DNA of 64,000 nucleotides, taken from Phaseolus vulgaris. Its lineage: Eukaryota > Streptophyta > Magnoliopsida > Fabales > Fabaceae. Location: NCBI RefSeq assembly GCF_000499845.2, contig NC_023759.2, positions 23,024,250 through 23,088,249 of the forward strand, read 5' to 3'. A program made the position numbers and the translations under genes. The notes under the pieces were generated by a model. That model saw nothing but the letters and a program-made list of their open reading frames with translations. It was not told where the DNA came from and made no database searches. Each line of letters opens with the position of its first letter. The stretch's first letter is position 1. Below are positions 32,930 through 43,994 of this stretch, piece after piece.

Positions 32930-34219
32930 TGTACCGTCCCGTATAAGGGCGTTGACTAAGTCAAGGTCAAAGTCAACGACTGGAAGGTCAAAGTCAACTC
33001 AAGGTGTCGCTAAGGCACGGCGCTAAGGCACGGCGTCGCCTAGGTGAAGGCGTCGCCTGGGTGAAGGCGTCGCCTAGGTGAAGGCGTCGCCTGGGTGAAG
33101 GCGTCGCCTAGATGAAGGCGTCGCCTCGGTGAAGGCGTCGCCCAGGTGAAGGCGTCGCCCAGGTGAGGGCGTCGCCAGATCGAACAGTGTAAAAGCAAGG
33201 CAATCACGGTGTGGTTCCCCGATACCCATGGGTAGGAAAGACCATGGAGGGAGCGACGTCGTGGGAAAGCCTCAAGTCCTGATATCTCGGGAAAGTGATA
33301 AAGAGAAGGAAAAGGTGGCTTCAAGGCCATAGTGATGGTACCAGTGAAGGGCAGCCTGACTCGCGAAGTACCCCTGCCGCCCCAGAGACGCCTTCGGGAC
33401 AGATACGACCCAAGAGGAAGGTCACGCCCAGGATAACCGGGTGCAGGGTGTGAGAGGAAGGCAGATACGCTCTCAGAGTAAGTGGCTAGATACTCGGGGG
33501 CATGAGTTGGCACCCAAAAATCCACCCCTAGCGCAGTAGCACTCCTAAACAGGAGGACCCACACGTAGAAACGTCCCCAGATGGGCAGAAACGCCCCCAG
33601 ATGGGGTCATGGCGTCATGAGGCCCTCCACGTGTGTGACAGCCATGCCGGAATAGAAACACCCTCCAGTCAGGTGCCAGGTAATTAAATATATTCAATAC
33701 AGTTTCCCTTTCGAGCATTCAGGTACTATTAGGGCTTCCGAGCGTTTCAACGTCTTAAATGCGCTACGTTTCGTAATTAAGCGCTTTAATGAGTGCGTTA
33801 CGTTTGAGATTAAAAGCGCTTTAAGGCGCTTTAAATGCTAGGGCAGTTTAAATAGCGCTGGGAATGTTGGAAAAAGGGTTGGAACCTTCGACAAATTTAG
33901 GAGAAACTCTCTGGTTGCTTGCCTGTGCTTAAATACTACGTACAAGTGATTGGAGAAGTTTTTTGCCTGAAGGGGACAACACACACACATATTTCAGTTT
34001 CTTTTACCACCCGCAGAGTGCGATACGCGGTGCTCAGATACGTGGGTGGACAGTTTTGGTGTTTCTTGCTGGCTGACTTGAGCGTCGGAGTGCAAACGGC
34101 CGCTAGGGCGCCTCTTTATCCTTCTTTTTTGCAGGAATTCACAGGCAATCAGTGGGAAGGAGTCCTTAGCTGACGGTTGAGGTCGCGCACGAAGACGTCC
34201 CGGTCAACCGGACGGAACA
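32930..34219 (+). repeat. Family A 3' LTR of copy 2 (complete, 1,290 bp)
   Basis: Begins TGTACCGTCCCGTATAAGG and ends GTCAACCGGACGGAACA. Features in order: eight-unit minisatellite (about 33035-33175); hairpin with ACCCATGGGT (about 33216-33250); TATA-like TTTAAATAGCGC (near 33848); R-U5 signature CTTGAGCGTCGGAGTGCAAA...GGCCGC...TTTTTTGCAGG (about 34078-34137). Preceded by the polypurine tract and followed by TSD TTTTC. Confidence 0.95.
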
Positions 34220-34224
34220 TTTTC

Positions 34225-35628
34225 CAAAAGTTTTGAAGAAAGACCTTGTCACTTGTACGTGATTTAAGGCGAGTAAAGATAAATCGCGTGCTTTCTAAAA
34301 GGTTTTTAAGTCCTCATCGTTTTTCGGCGATTGGAGGCACCAGTAAAAGTTTTTAAATCCTCATCGCTTTTCGGCGATTGGAGGCATCAGTTAAAGTTTT
34401 TAAGTCCTCGTCGTTTTTCGGCGATTGGAGGCACCAGTAAAAGTTTTTAAGTCCTCATCGTTTTTCGGCGATTAGAGGCATCAGTTAAAGTTTTTAAATC
34501 TTCATCGTCTTTCGGCGATCGGAGGCACTAGATGAAAGACCTCAACGCCCTCGCGCGTTCTGAGGCAAGATAAAGACCTCCTCGCCGTCGAGCGAGTGCA
34601 GGCGAGGAAAAGTAAAAAGTCCTCAGTGTTTCTGGGGGCGAGAAGATGTAACCCCTGGGGCAATGTAAAGGCACCAGTAAAAAGTCCTCAATGTTTCTAG
34701 GGGCGAGAAGATGTAACCCCTGGGGCAATGTAGAGGCACCAGTAAAAAGTCCTCCGTGTTTCTGGGGGCGAGAAGATGTAACCCCTGGGGCAATGTAGAG
34801 GCGCCAGTAAAAAGTCCTCCGTGTTTCTGGGGGCGAGAAGATGTAACCCCTGGGGCAATGTAGAGGCGAGTTAAAGACCTTCTCGCCGATGAGCGAGTTC
34901 AGGCGAGTTAAAGACCTTCTCGCCGATGAGCGAGTTCAGGCGAGTTAAAGACCTTCTCGCTTACATGCGAGCTTAGGCAAGATAAAATCCTTCTCGTCTC
35001 GAACGAGTTCAGGTATGGTGCAGAGGGTGGAAGAAGTTTGGAAGGTGGCTAAGGTAGGTTCGAAGAGAACGCCTAGTCAACCGGTCTTTTGTTCTGAAGT
35101 TCAGGGAGGCAAAGAAGGATCCCAAAAGGCGTTTCTACCCCTAGACAAAGAAACAATGGCTAAAGCATGAGGCTAGAAAGAAACAGATATCACCAACAGT
35201 CTTTGGCGATCAGGAAGAGCTCGAACAGCGGCGGGAAGGTTAAAAGACCTGTTTGATGAAGCAGGTCGAGTGGAGCGGTGTTTAAGCCAGCAACTGAGTT
35301 ACAGTTCATTGCTTGAAGGATATTTTTACGATAAGGTTAATTGCCTTAAGGTTACGAATTGTTAAGTGTTTGTTGCTTAGGGCTGAAGTGATCCGAAGCA
35401 GTTAAGTCAAAGGTTGTACCTACAGTTTTCCTGAGTCATTCCTTTGAAATTAAACAAGCAAGGAAAGTTGAAGCGAGTGAAGAAGTTATAAAAGGAAAAA
35501 CGTAAACCTTTGTCATTAACAGATAGCAGTGAATAACAGTTCGAAACATATATGCGAGGGGACATAAAAGTTTATTACAAGTTATAATACAAGGGAAAGC
35601 ACAAAGGTAGCAGATGAAGAAGAGTTGA
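34225..35628 (-). repeat. Family B right-arm spacer with three tandem arrays
   Basis: Resumption of the inverted-repeat arm after the family A insertion. Arrays mirror those at 13560-14292: 47-48-bp unit, five copies (about 34292-34535); 65-bp unit, four copies (about 34612-34863); 37-bp unit, about four copies (34864-35015). The rest is AT-rich 3' UTR-like DNA with no gene seen. Confidence 0.88.
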
Positions 35629-38255
35629 TTAATCTTCAGCAGGAACGACTTTTCCATCCACCACCTCATTGTTCAGCGACACCATGCTGAGATCCAGGTC
35701 GGGGAATAGGCAAGCAAATTGTTCCCGCGCAGCTTCGAATCCAGCAGCCAGAATTTGAGCAGAGTTTAGCTTGAGTTCTTCAATTTGCCTCTGAAGTTCC
35801 TCAATCCGCTTCTTGAGGTCTTCAGTTTGCTCTTTCAGCTCTTTATTCTGTTGCTCCAGCTCTTCAACCTGTTTTTTGAGTTGTTCGTTGGTCTCTTGAG
35901 CCTGGAGAAGGTCTTCAGTGACCTTATTGGATTCCGCTTGTGCTTGGGCCAATTCAGCAGCCACCTTTCCCTTCTCTTTGTTGGCCTCGGCAAGATCAGC
36001 TATGGCGTCGTCCCTCGCCTTTTCCACTTGCCCAAGGAATTTCTCTCGGTCGACTGACCTCTGCTCCAATTTTTGCACCTTAGCGGCGTCAGCTTTCATG
36101 AGAGCCTCCAGGTCAACCACCCTGACGCGAAGAGGCACGATCTTGCTCTCCAGTTCGACCTTCTCTTGAGCAAGTTGATGCACCTTGTGGCGAAGGTCAG
36201 TGGCCTCTTTGCGCGCCAGCCTGAGCTCGGTGTTCATTGCATCCTCCACTCGGGAGTGTTCGATTTCTGCGAGCGTCAGGCTGAAAGACAACTTCTGCAC
36301 CTTGACCCTCATGGTGCTGTTTTCGATTTTGAGGTTGAAGAGGTCGTCTTGGAGCCTCCTGGTTGAGCCCTCCACAGCTCTGGTTATGATCGCCGGGATA
36401 TCTTCCGCTATGGTTTTCAGCTTGGCAGTTAGAGGCTCCCACATCCTTGTGACCTCCAAAGGGAGGTTTGCTGCTTGTAGAGGCACCAGGTGAGCCTGTT
36501 GTTGGTTCTCGCCGCCACCTTCCTTAGCAGGTTCTTCAGTGGGCGCTTCCTGGCGTGGCGACGGAATCGGGATTCGGTGATCAGAATCGGAGAGGTATGA
36601 GCAACCTCATCCCCGATTGGAGCAGCTTCTGCAGCTGAGGCGTTTGAAGGGGGACCCCCTCCAGCTGACACATATGGTGTAGAGGCGCTTGGGGGGTCCT
36701 CCATGAAGTTTGGCTCTTGGGCCTCAACTGCAGGTGGCGCAGTGGCCAGTGGGACCGCTTGGACTGGTGAGGCAGGAGCCCGTGGGGGTGGCGATGATGG
36801 AGGAGGAGCAGGCGTTGATGGAGGTGTTGAGGTTGGAAGAGGGGGTGGAGCAGGCGGTGAAGAAGGTGCCACCCTCTTCCTCTTTGAGACCAAACCATCT
36901 TCGGTGGCTTCGTCATCTTCTTCCTCTTCCTCGTGGATCACCTGAGGGGCTTTCCTTTTAGGTCTCTTGAGGACCAATTTCTTGCGTTGGGTAGGTTCCT
37001 TGGGAGGTGATCGCCCTTGGACGATGGCTGTCTCCACCACCGAGTTGGGCACCGTTTGAGAACCTGTCGCCAACCCGTGGTTTCGGGCGAGCGCCTTCAG
37101 TTCAGCGAGCATGCCTTTGCCCAACATGTTATCTGCATGGAACAAAAGTGCATGGGTTAACTCAAGGAAAAAATTAGTGCATAAGGTAGTACACGGCAAA
37201 GCAGATGATATGTGCAGGAAAGATAAAACCAAAGTCTTGCGCATAACGCACAAGACGCCCAAAAACAGCTAAACAGAAACAGTATTAAAACAACAGTTTT
37301 TAATGTCCTAACCTATTCGAATTTCTAGCTGCTCTTCGTAAAATTCGAAGCAGATCAAGGTGGTGGTAAGGAAAGTGATGTTGGCGTCCGCCACCCTTTT
37401 CCAGAAGAGACAGAGATCTCTGTCCAATGCTCCCATGCTGTCAGGACTTCTGGGTCTCCTGAAACAGCTCTTGGACTCTTTCTTCCCCTTGTCCACCCAG
37501 TACAAGGGGAAGCCGTCGAGAAGGGAGGCGTCCTTGTCATTCGCGCGCACTTGGACGAACTTCCCCTTCCAGTCCTTGTAGGATTGCTGGAAGATAGCAA
37601 AGATGGACCTCCCAGCAATCGCGTTCAAGCTAACCCACAGGCGGTCTCCTGGGTGCTTGGCTTCGAAGAGGAATAGGAACACGTCCACCGATGCGGGCAA
37701 CCCCAGGTGGTCGCACATCACTTGAAAAGCTCGAACAAACGCCCAGCTGTTGGGGTGAAGCTGGGCGGCGGCAATGTTGAGCTCAGTAAGAAGTTCCCTC
37801 TCGAATCGGGTGAAAGGGAACTTGAGCTTCACCTTCTTGAATAAGGTCGTGTAGACAAAGCAGAAGGGCCCATCGGCGCTTACTTTGTCATCGACACAAA
37901 CAGGCAGATCGGGGGGGCAAGGCAGCACCATCATCTTCTCGTCGTGCTCCTTGTGAAATGATTGATGAAGCTCGTCCCCCTTAGTCAGCCGCAAAACTGC
38001 TCCCGCAGTGTTCACAGAGGATGTCTCCCTCAGAAAGGTCGAGTTGGCCCAGGGATACAAGGTTTTGAAGTCTGGCAGGGGAACGGGGGCTCCTCCAGCG
38101 ATAGGTGGAGTCGCCTGGGCCAGGACAGGACGGGAAGACGCAGGCCTCTCAGCCTGCAAAGATGAAGCGCCACGAACTCGTGGTGGGTCGTGTGCTTGTG
38201 AAGGGAGGTTTCGTGATGAAGGAGGAGGATTCGGGGTGATCTTTGTGCGAGTCAT
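35629..38255 (-). pseudogene. Family B antisense gene, right-arm copy, nearly intact (one frameshift)
   Basis: Minus-strand gene: ATG 38255-38253; exon 1 to 37313; intron 37312-37133 (GAATAG|GTTAGG ... CCATGCAG|ATAACATG); exon 2 to TAA at 35631-35629. Exon 1: PF04195-like domain (LYPWANSTFLRE, KFPFTRFERELLTEL, NSWAFVRAF, FLFLFEAK, WKGKFVQV, GFPLYWV). Exon 2: MLGKGMLAELKALAR, Pro-rich linker with acidic EEEEEDDE and basic SKRKRV patches, a long coiled coil rich in Glu/Lys/Gln, tail NEVVDGKVVPAED. One C is missing from a run near 36574 (three C here, four in the left arm). Without that loss the product would be about 815 residues. Function unknown. Confidence 0.87.
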
Positions 38256-38842
38256 GGTAGCAGCTGCAAAGGAAGAAGAAAGGAAAAATGATCAGGGGTT
38301 ACAGAGGCTGACTCGATCATAGAAGGAAGGTGAAAAACGAACGAATGTAGGTTCGTTGCGACGATTGACGAAGCCCTAAGTTACGCAGAAGGAGAAATGG
38401 AAAAACAACCCACAGCGTATGCACCAGGCAGTTACAGGATGATGCGAATCGGTTAAAATGCAAGGAAAACCAGCAGAAGAAGGAAAGTAGGTACCTTTTG
38501 ATGATCAGGAAGACGATGAAGGTTGATGGTGATTCAGAATGCTGGAGAGCGCTGAGAGTTTTTCGCAGAAGGAAGTTATAGCGTTCGTGAATGCGAGGGA
38601 AAGTGATGGAACAGTGTTGAGTGAAAATGGGTTTAAGGGTTTTTTCGAAATGGGTGTAGGAAGCGCAAACGGCAACTGAAGAGAGTCGTTGATGAAGCCA
38701 CGCATCGAGCGATGAGTGAGGGGTTTGGTGGAGCGTCAGAGCAGCAGAAGGTACAACCGCTTGGAATTCTGCGTCAGTGCCACGTAGATCGGTGTTGACG
38801 TGGCTCTTTCAGTCTTTTCGCTAGACAAGTCTTCGCTTAAGA
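38256..38842 (-). promoter_or_regulatory. Leader and promoter region of the family B antisense gene, right arm
   Basis: Leader intron on the minus strand from ATCAAAAG|GTACCT (near 38494) to TTTGCAG just before the ATG. Outer part with CACGTAG near 38779 and GACGTGGC near 38797. Same layout as 8910-9500, so leader splicing is conserved. Confidence 0.5.
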
Positions 38843-38854
38843 CTGGGGGGCTTG
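38843..38854 (+). other. Polypurine tract of family B, right arm
   Basis: CTGGGGGGCTTG, preceded by AGTCTTCGCTTAAGACT (hairpin) and followed by the LTR. Confidence 0.8.
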
Positions 38855-39611
38855 TGTACAGTATAGGCGTGTTGGCAAGGCGCCAGGTTGGCAAAAGGGA
38901 AGGAAGTCGGGGGGCTCGTGAAGCCGCCAGTTATTAAGTTGGCGTGTTCCAATCTCCAGCATATCAGAATAGGCGATCACCGGGTTAAATACGAAGTCGC
39001 CAGATGTGAACTCGGGCGACCAAGCAGTTGGAGATCGCTGGAGAAAGCACATCGCCGAAGATGAAGGAGAAGTAAGTTATGAAGGCGGCCGACAAGACCA
39101 CAGGGAAGGTGTATGAGGACACCCTAACTAGCCAACTCCAGTAGAGATCGCACTCCCAAGTTAGCTATGCACTGGGCAGTACCATGCATAAGTAACTTAG
39201 CCAAAATGAGAGTAGAAGCAGCGCCAAGTCAAGGAGGCTCCAGATGATGGCACGTGTACGACTGGATGCAAGCCACGTGTCCAGGTCTGTAACTGCCAGG
39301 AGAGAGAAAACAACCAGGTATATAAGAGTTCTCAACAGACTTTCTGAGGTACGCATGTTCAGTTTATACTCTTTATGCTTGCGAGTTGTAGAGCTGACTG
39401 TGAGAGAGGATTTGCACGGTTCTTGTTCTCTTAGTATTTGGTGATACCGTCACTGACTTGGGCGTTGGAGTGCGATCGGCCGCAGCGGCGCCGCTCTGTT
39501 TCTTTGCAGGTTCTTGAGGTGGATCTCGAAGAAGAACGGAGGTTCGAAGCGGTGCACACGTCGATCCTTTGACGAGGCAGTTTCCAGCGTTCTGGTCAAC
39601 AGGCAGGATCA
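38855..39611 (+). repeat. Family B 3' LTR, right end of the inverted repeat
   Basis: 757 bp, TGTACAGTATAGGCG ... CAGGCAGGATCA. It lacks about 50 bp just after the TGT that the left-end LTR retains (CTACCAGGG side). TATA box CCAGGTATATAAGAG near 39316. R-U5 signature GGGCGTTGGAGTGCGATCGG near 39462. Confidence 0.85.
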
Positions 39612-40690
39612 ATAGCCTTAAACGAGATGGGGGGGTGAATTGTTTAAGAGGGATTTTTGAAAACTTTTTCAACTAGAACAAAATCCTTTGTATGAAACTC
39701 AATCAGAAAATCAGTTAGCCAAGATATTAAGCACAAAATAGCAAAGCACCAGAAAAACAATCGGTTGTTTATATTAGCAAAGCAATAACAACTGAATTTA
39801 AATGAGTTTAAGGGAAGAAAGAGATACACAAACAGTTTATACTGGTTCACTCTTAAACCAAGAGCTACATCCAGTCCCCAGAAGCCACTGGGCTATCCAC
39901 TAAGCAATCAAAACAAATTACACACAAACCACCAAAGAAGTGACCTTGAACCCTTCAAGAAACACACTCTCTTTGGCACAACACACAACAAGAATGTTGA
40001 TCTTGACCACCTCAAGAGCACACAACACTCCTTGGCAACAACACCAGAATTTACAAAATATTCAGAATGAATTACACTTCTTTACCGAACAATCTGAAAT
40101 CAATACAGATGTAATCCTATTCCACTCTCTCTTGAGAAAACCCAAAGCTTGATGTGAATGTTCAAAACTTGAAAGTAATCTTTCACAACAGAAAAACTCA
40201 AATCTGTTTTTCTTGTTTGTTATAAAACATAAACAAACTATTTATATCTTTCAAAGATTGGTCAAAGCATTTAATATAGAGCGTATTCAGTTGGAAATCA
40301 TTTAAAGCACACTCAACTAAAAAAACAAAATTCTGTTAGGATTTTCAAAGAAACAATCGATTGAAATCACGGAACAATCGATTGTTTTGGTGTGACAGCA
40401 AGTCAACCAACCAAAACAGTTTTCAACCTTTTCAAAAACACCTAAGAGTAAAAAAATCGGTTGTTTCGACAAAACAACAGGTTGTTTTTCACTTAGTTTG
40501 AAAAACACTTTAAACTTAAAAAGGTATTTAAAATACATTAGCTTTAGATTCAACAAAGAGTGAATTACACATTTAAACTACCTAGATCCTATCCTAAACA
40601 CAACAGCAACTTCAGTCTTGCATCAAACACTTGGATTTGGATTCTTCAAAGCCTTTGATCACTCTTGATCAACACAATTTACCAAAAGAA
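39612..40690 (-). repeat. Ty1/copia LTR-like DNA
   Basis: Minus orientation. Features typical of legume copia LTRs: AATTCACCCCCCCATCTCG near the junction end, the line ACTGGATGTAGCTCTTGG near 39865-39880 (shared with 50710), TATA-like region near 40240, and palindromic ACAATCGATTGT motifs (about 40355-40385). No coding region. Ends approximate. Confidence 0.6.
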
Positions 40691-42374
40691 GATAGGTGGA
40701 GTACCGTAGATTCCCAGGAAAGGGAGGTGGATCCCTTGGATCACTTAAGTACCAAGCCTTTCCTAGCCAGATTCTATTCCACAATACTTTCACAAACCCT
40801 TCTCTAAGTAATTCACTTAGAACACAATCAAAGATGAAAACAAAGTTTTATGCAAGAAAACAATGTAAAGCAATAAAACACATAAGAAAATTGTTATCTA
40901 GAAAGCTTTAAAACTAGTCGAATCCTAAGGTGAGGCTTCTTGACACTTTGGAACCTTGAAGACACACTCACCGACTAAAGCGTATTAATCCACTAACTAA
41001 TCAAAGTTCTTGCAAATTACAACTCAAAGAAATACAATGAAATTAGGTCAACAATTTTTTTTATGCACAAAAATTAAAGTCTTATTCTATGCACTCCTTC
41101 ACTTGTAGTTCCTTTATGTATATTTGTGTATTTTTCAAGAGAGGTTGTTGTTGTCCCTTTCTTTGTCTCCTTAGTTTATTCAACCTTGAGTCTTTAATCC
41201 AACTCCCTTTTAGTGATATAGCTTTCACCAAAACAAAAATTTAGCTCCATTACTCACCAAAACACTTTTTAGATAAATTCCACCAAAGAGAGGTCAAGCA
41301 AGTTTTAAAGCAACAAAACTCAAATTTAAAAATCAAGGACTACTGCAAATGGAGTTGATATTTGACAAGACTTGAAAGAGTATTCAATAAAATTGACAAG
41401 CAAAAAAAGGCAGCACACAAAGTGGAATCCTAGTGAATGGAACTAGAATAGATGAATAAAACCAAAAGAGCACTACAAATTTTTTTTGTGTAAATTTTTC
41501 ACAATTTCCCAAATTTATGCTGGATATAATGCTTCAAAATTGAGCTTGAAATTTTAACCACAGAAACTTAAATGTTTTAGCTCAAAATAGACGTTGGAAT
41601 TTCACCAAAACAGTCAGCCAAATAATTTTAATATTTTTTCAAGATCACTGTCGCATCACCGTTTTTCCAGAGTCAGAATTTTTGCACTCTATTCGTATTT
41701 CATTTATCATTTTTTTATTTTGAATTTTGATGTACTTCTTTTTTTCACTTTTCCTCAATACAAAAAACTACTCAAATACAAAATTTCATAATATTTCACC
41801 CACAAAATTAATTTCTAGGAAAGATTCCAGCTAGCACAGTAATAGTGAAAACAGAGAAATCCTAAACTGGAATGAGAAAACAGAAAGGAAACTTCAAAAA
41901 CACAATGGAAATTATTGGAAAAGAATATGTATGGAACTAACACACAAGTATGAACTCAATTATGGAAATATAAAAGGCACCAAACCTTCAAAAACAAAAA
42001 TATAAACTACACTCAAAATCAAAATTAAGCATCCAAATCAATAATAAAAGGCACCACTAGGAATTTATGACATTGTAGGATGAACATGACTTTGACAAAA
42101 CTTGTATGGATTAAAAAATCAAAAAGACTCAACCACAAACACTTTGGACCGATTAAAACATCAATCAGACTAAAACAAAACAGCCAACACAAAATACTCA
42201 ATGGAACCTAAATAAAATAGTACAGCAATTTAAAAACAACAACACAATTAAAATGACATAGAAAACAACAAGACAACCAAGGAAAGATGAACAACACGGA
42301 TTTGAATAAAAATAAAAAATAAAATGAAGAGAACACTTATCTCTTGAATAACCTTGGCTCTAGATACCAAATTA
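40691..42374 (-). other. 5' leader of a gypsy element (D) related to element C
   Basis: AT-rich non-coding DNA. The stretch near 41640-41760 (CACCGTTTTTCCAGAGTCAG, then TTCGTATTTCATTTATC) matches the leader of element C near 48965-49085. It ends at primer-binding-site-like GGCTCTAGATACCA (42356-42369; minus strand TGGTATCTAGAGCC, close to initiator Met tRNA). No gag or pol is present. Confidence 0.6.
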
Positions 42375-43053
42375 TGGGTTGATACCAAAAGATGGGTTGT
42401 TCTTCTTTGAGATTTGAAAAGGGTGGCGGAAGCAATGGATGTGACGGATCAAGGAGGGCTCATATAGAGCTATGGGTTCCTTGTAGGTGCATGAAAGGTA
42501 TTGAGAGTGATTGGTTGGGCCATACCACTTGGAGAAAGGTGGAGGTGAAGATAAAAGTGTATAACCTAGAGAGACTAGACAAGGGAGTAGAAGCTTGCAA
42601 TATTTGGCAGCATTTTACTCATAAAATTGATCTTACAAAACATGAGCCAAAGCACCCTATTTATAGGAGATGGTGCCTTAGAGAGCAAGGAGCAAGGGTA
42701 GGATGGGAAATACACAAAAGAGCGGCTGCTAGGGTTTTGACTAAAGTCAATGCCACACCCTAGGAGCAAACTTCTAGAAGCTAGGTTAACTTCTTACCCT
42801 AAAAGGCTTTACTCAAGCTACAATGATAAGCACACCCCCCCCCCATTATGCTAAAGGAACCCTATTCTACTGAAATTACAAATAAAGAAACTAGCTTTCA
42901 TGGCTTGGGCTTTACTTCTTGTGGTCCTCTTTGAACATATAAAGAAACATTTCTCTGCCATCAGTAGTAGGGTCCCAATCTTCTCGAATCCTCTTTGCCA
43001 TGGACCTAGTTGTTGGACTTGAACTCGGGCCCGAGCTTGGGTCTCTTCCATCA
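42375..43053 (-). repeat. 5' LTR of gypsy element D (minus orientation)
   Basis: Follows the primer site after five bases. A TATA box reads CTATTTATAGG on the plus strand (about 42657), i.e. minus-strand CCTATAAATAG. It ends TTCCATCA at 43053, like the TCTCATCA end of LTR C. Left boundary approximate. A run of ten C lies near 42834. Confidence 0.6.
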
Positions 43054-43700
43054 CGGTTGGTGTCCGATAATGGCACCCACTTTGCAAGCCAATAGTTGGG
43101 CAAGCTGTGCACAGAGCTGGGCATAAAAAAGGTGTTTGCATCAGTCGAACACCCCAGACGAACGGGCAGGTCGAGTCTGCCAACCGAGTTCTGCTCAGAG
43201 GTCTGAAGAGAAGGCTGGAGAAAGCCAAGGGGACCTGGGCAGAAGAAGTTCCTAGAATTGTGTGGGCTTACCACACCACTCCCCATTCCACTACCAAAGA
43301 AACACCCTTTAGCTTGGTGTATGGTTCGGTCGCGATGATTCCAATAGAAATCCAGGAGAGCTCACCACGTTTCCAGAACTTTGTGGCTGAAGAATCCAAC
43401 AAAGAAAGAAAGGTGAACCTGGATCTACTGGATGAAGTCAGGGAAGAAGCAAGAATCAAGGCTGAAGCCTTTAAGAGAAAGGTGGAGTATAGGTACAACT
43501 CCAAGCTGAGACTTCGGCAGTTCCAGGTCACTGACTTGGTGATGTGAAAAGCCCACCCATACCAGTTACAAAATAAGTTGTCTCCCTAGTGGACTAGTCC
43601 CTTCCGTGTGACAGAGGCCCTTGGACAGGCTTGAGACTATAGAAGGTGGAGCAATTCCTCGTACGTGGAATGCGACCAACCTTAAGTTTTATTTCAGTTA
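43054..43700 (+). pseudogene. pol: Tat-type integrase C-terminal fragment
   Basis: Starts abruptly at RLVSDNGTHFASQ after the D LTR, then a stop (CAATAG), a frame change near the NGQVESANRVLL core motif, KAKGTWAEEVPRIVWAYHTT, PRFQNFVAEESN and EGGAIPRTWNATNLKFYFS. Further stops follow at 43545 and 43590, and there is a deletion near 43625. It resembles the family A/B integrases but is more diverged, so it is an older copy. Confidence 0.88.
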
Positions 43701-43994
43701 AGTTATTGCATTGTACACAGTTTTAGGGGACACTCTTTTTCCCTTAAGGGTTTTTTAACGAGGTCACCCAATAAAATTTCAGTTATTCAGATAAGATATA
43801 TTTTTTTTGTACAGTGCAGTAATGAACCTCTTCCTTAGGTTAGAACACCAAGACTGGGAATAGTATGGTTCCTAAGTGAGCCTCCTTCTTACGTGGGAAA
43901 GCCAAGGTCGAGAACAATAAGGTTCTTAGTTGAAATCCTCCTTTGCCCCTATACGGCGAGGACGAGGTCAATAATGAACCTCTCCCTTGGGTAT
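43701..43994 (+). other. Post-pol motif and spacer of the old Tat fragment
   Basis: Conserved motif at 43727-43775 (GGGGACACTCTTTTTCCCTT, then AAGGGTTTTTTAACGAGGTC, then ACCCAATAAAA), then about 210 bp with repeated AATGAACCTCT...CCTTGG. It ends at the start of a copia-like LTR. Confidence 0.6.

Larger units (their letters stand above)
23397..34219. mobile_element. Family A copy 2: complete insertion with TSD TTTTC but foldback internal structure
   Basis: 10,823 bp flanked by TTTTC (23392-23396 and 34220-34224). It starts with LTR start TGTACCGTCCCG and ends with LTR end GGACGGAACA, as a plus-strand element should. Inside, however, the order is: 570 bp of LTR (+); inverted LTR (-) to 25156; inverted polypurine tract and leader; alpha (+); beta (+); aRNH-integrase (-); then a second copy of the leader and polypurine tract in plus orientation; then a full LTR (+). 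Segments 23959-25605 and 32485-34110 are near-identical inverted copies. Gag, protease, RT and primer site are missing, so it cannot be autonomous. Confidence 0.9.
10749..39611. mobile_element. Family B giant inverted repeat: LTR-eORF-pol :: pol-eORF-LTR, with a nested insertion
   Basis: Left arm 10749-18816 and right arm 18941-39611 are reverse complements around a 124-bp centre, once the 10.8-kb family A insertion 23397-34219 is removed from the right arm. Each arm runs, from centre outward, protease-RT-RNase H-aRNH-integrase, tandem arrays, antisense gene and 3' LTR. Both outer ends are 3' LTR ends. The left arm lacks about 1.6 kb (polypurine tract, leader, exon 1) present on the right. 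The arms carry different nonsense codons and different array lengths. ATAG abuts both ends, a possible 4-bp target duplication, but family A and C show 5 bp, so this is weak. No gag is present. Confidence 0.85.

Noticed and set aside
23397..34219. DNA transposon with long terminal inverted repeats
   Set aside because: Ends are the retrotransposon LTR start and end, the TSD is 5 bp, and the contents are Tat pol and antisense genes; no transposase of a DNA element is present.
10744..39616. ATAG as a target-site duplication of the family B inverted repeat
   Set aside because: Only 4 bp, whereas related insertions here give 5 bp, and the flanks (CATAG, ATAGC) do not match at 5 bp; kept only as a possibility.
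42392..42763. 123-codon plus-strand frame
   Set aside because: Lies within the LTR of element D, opposite its TATA box, with no domain.
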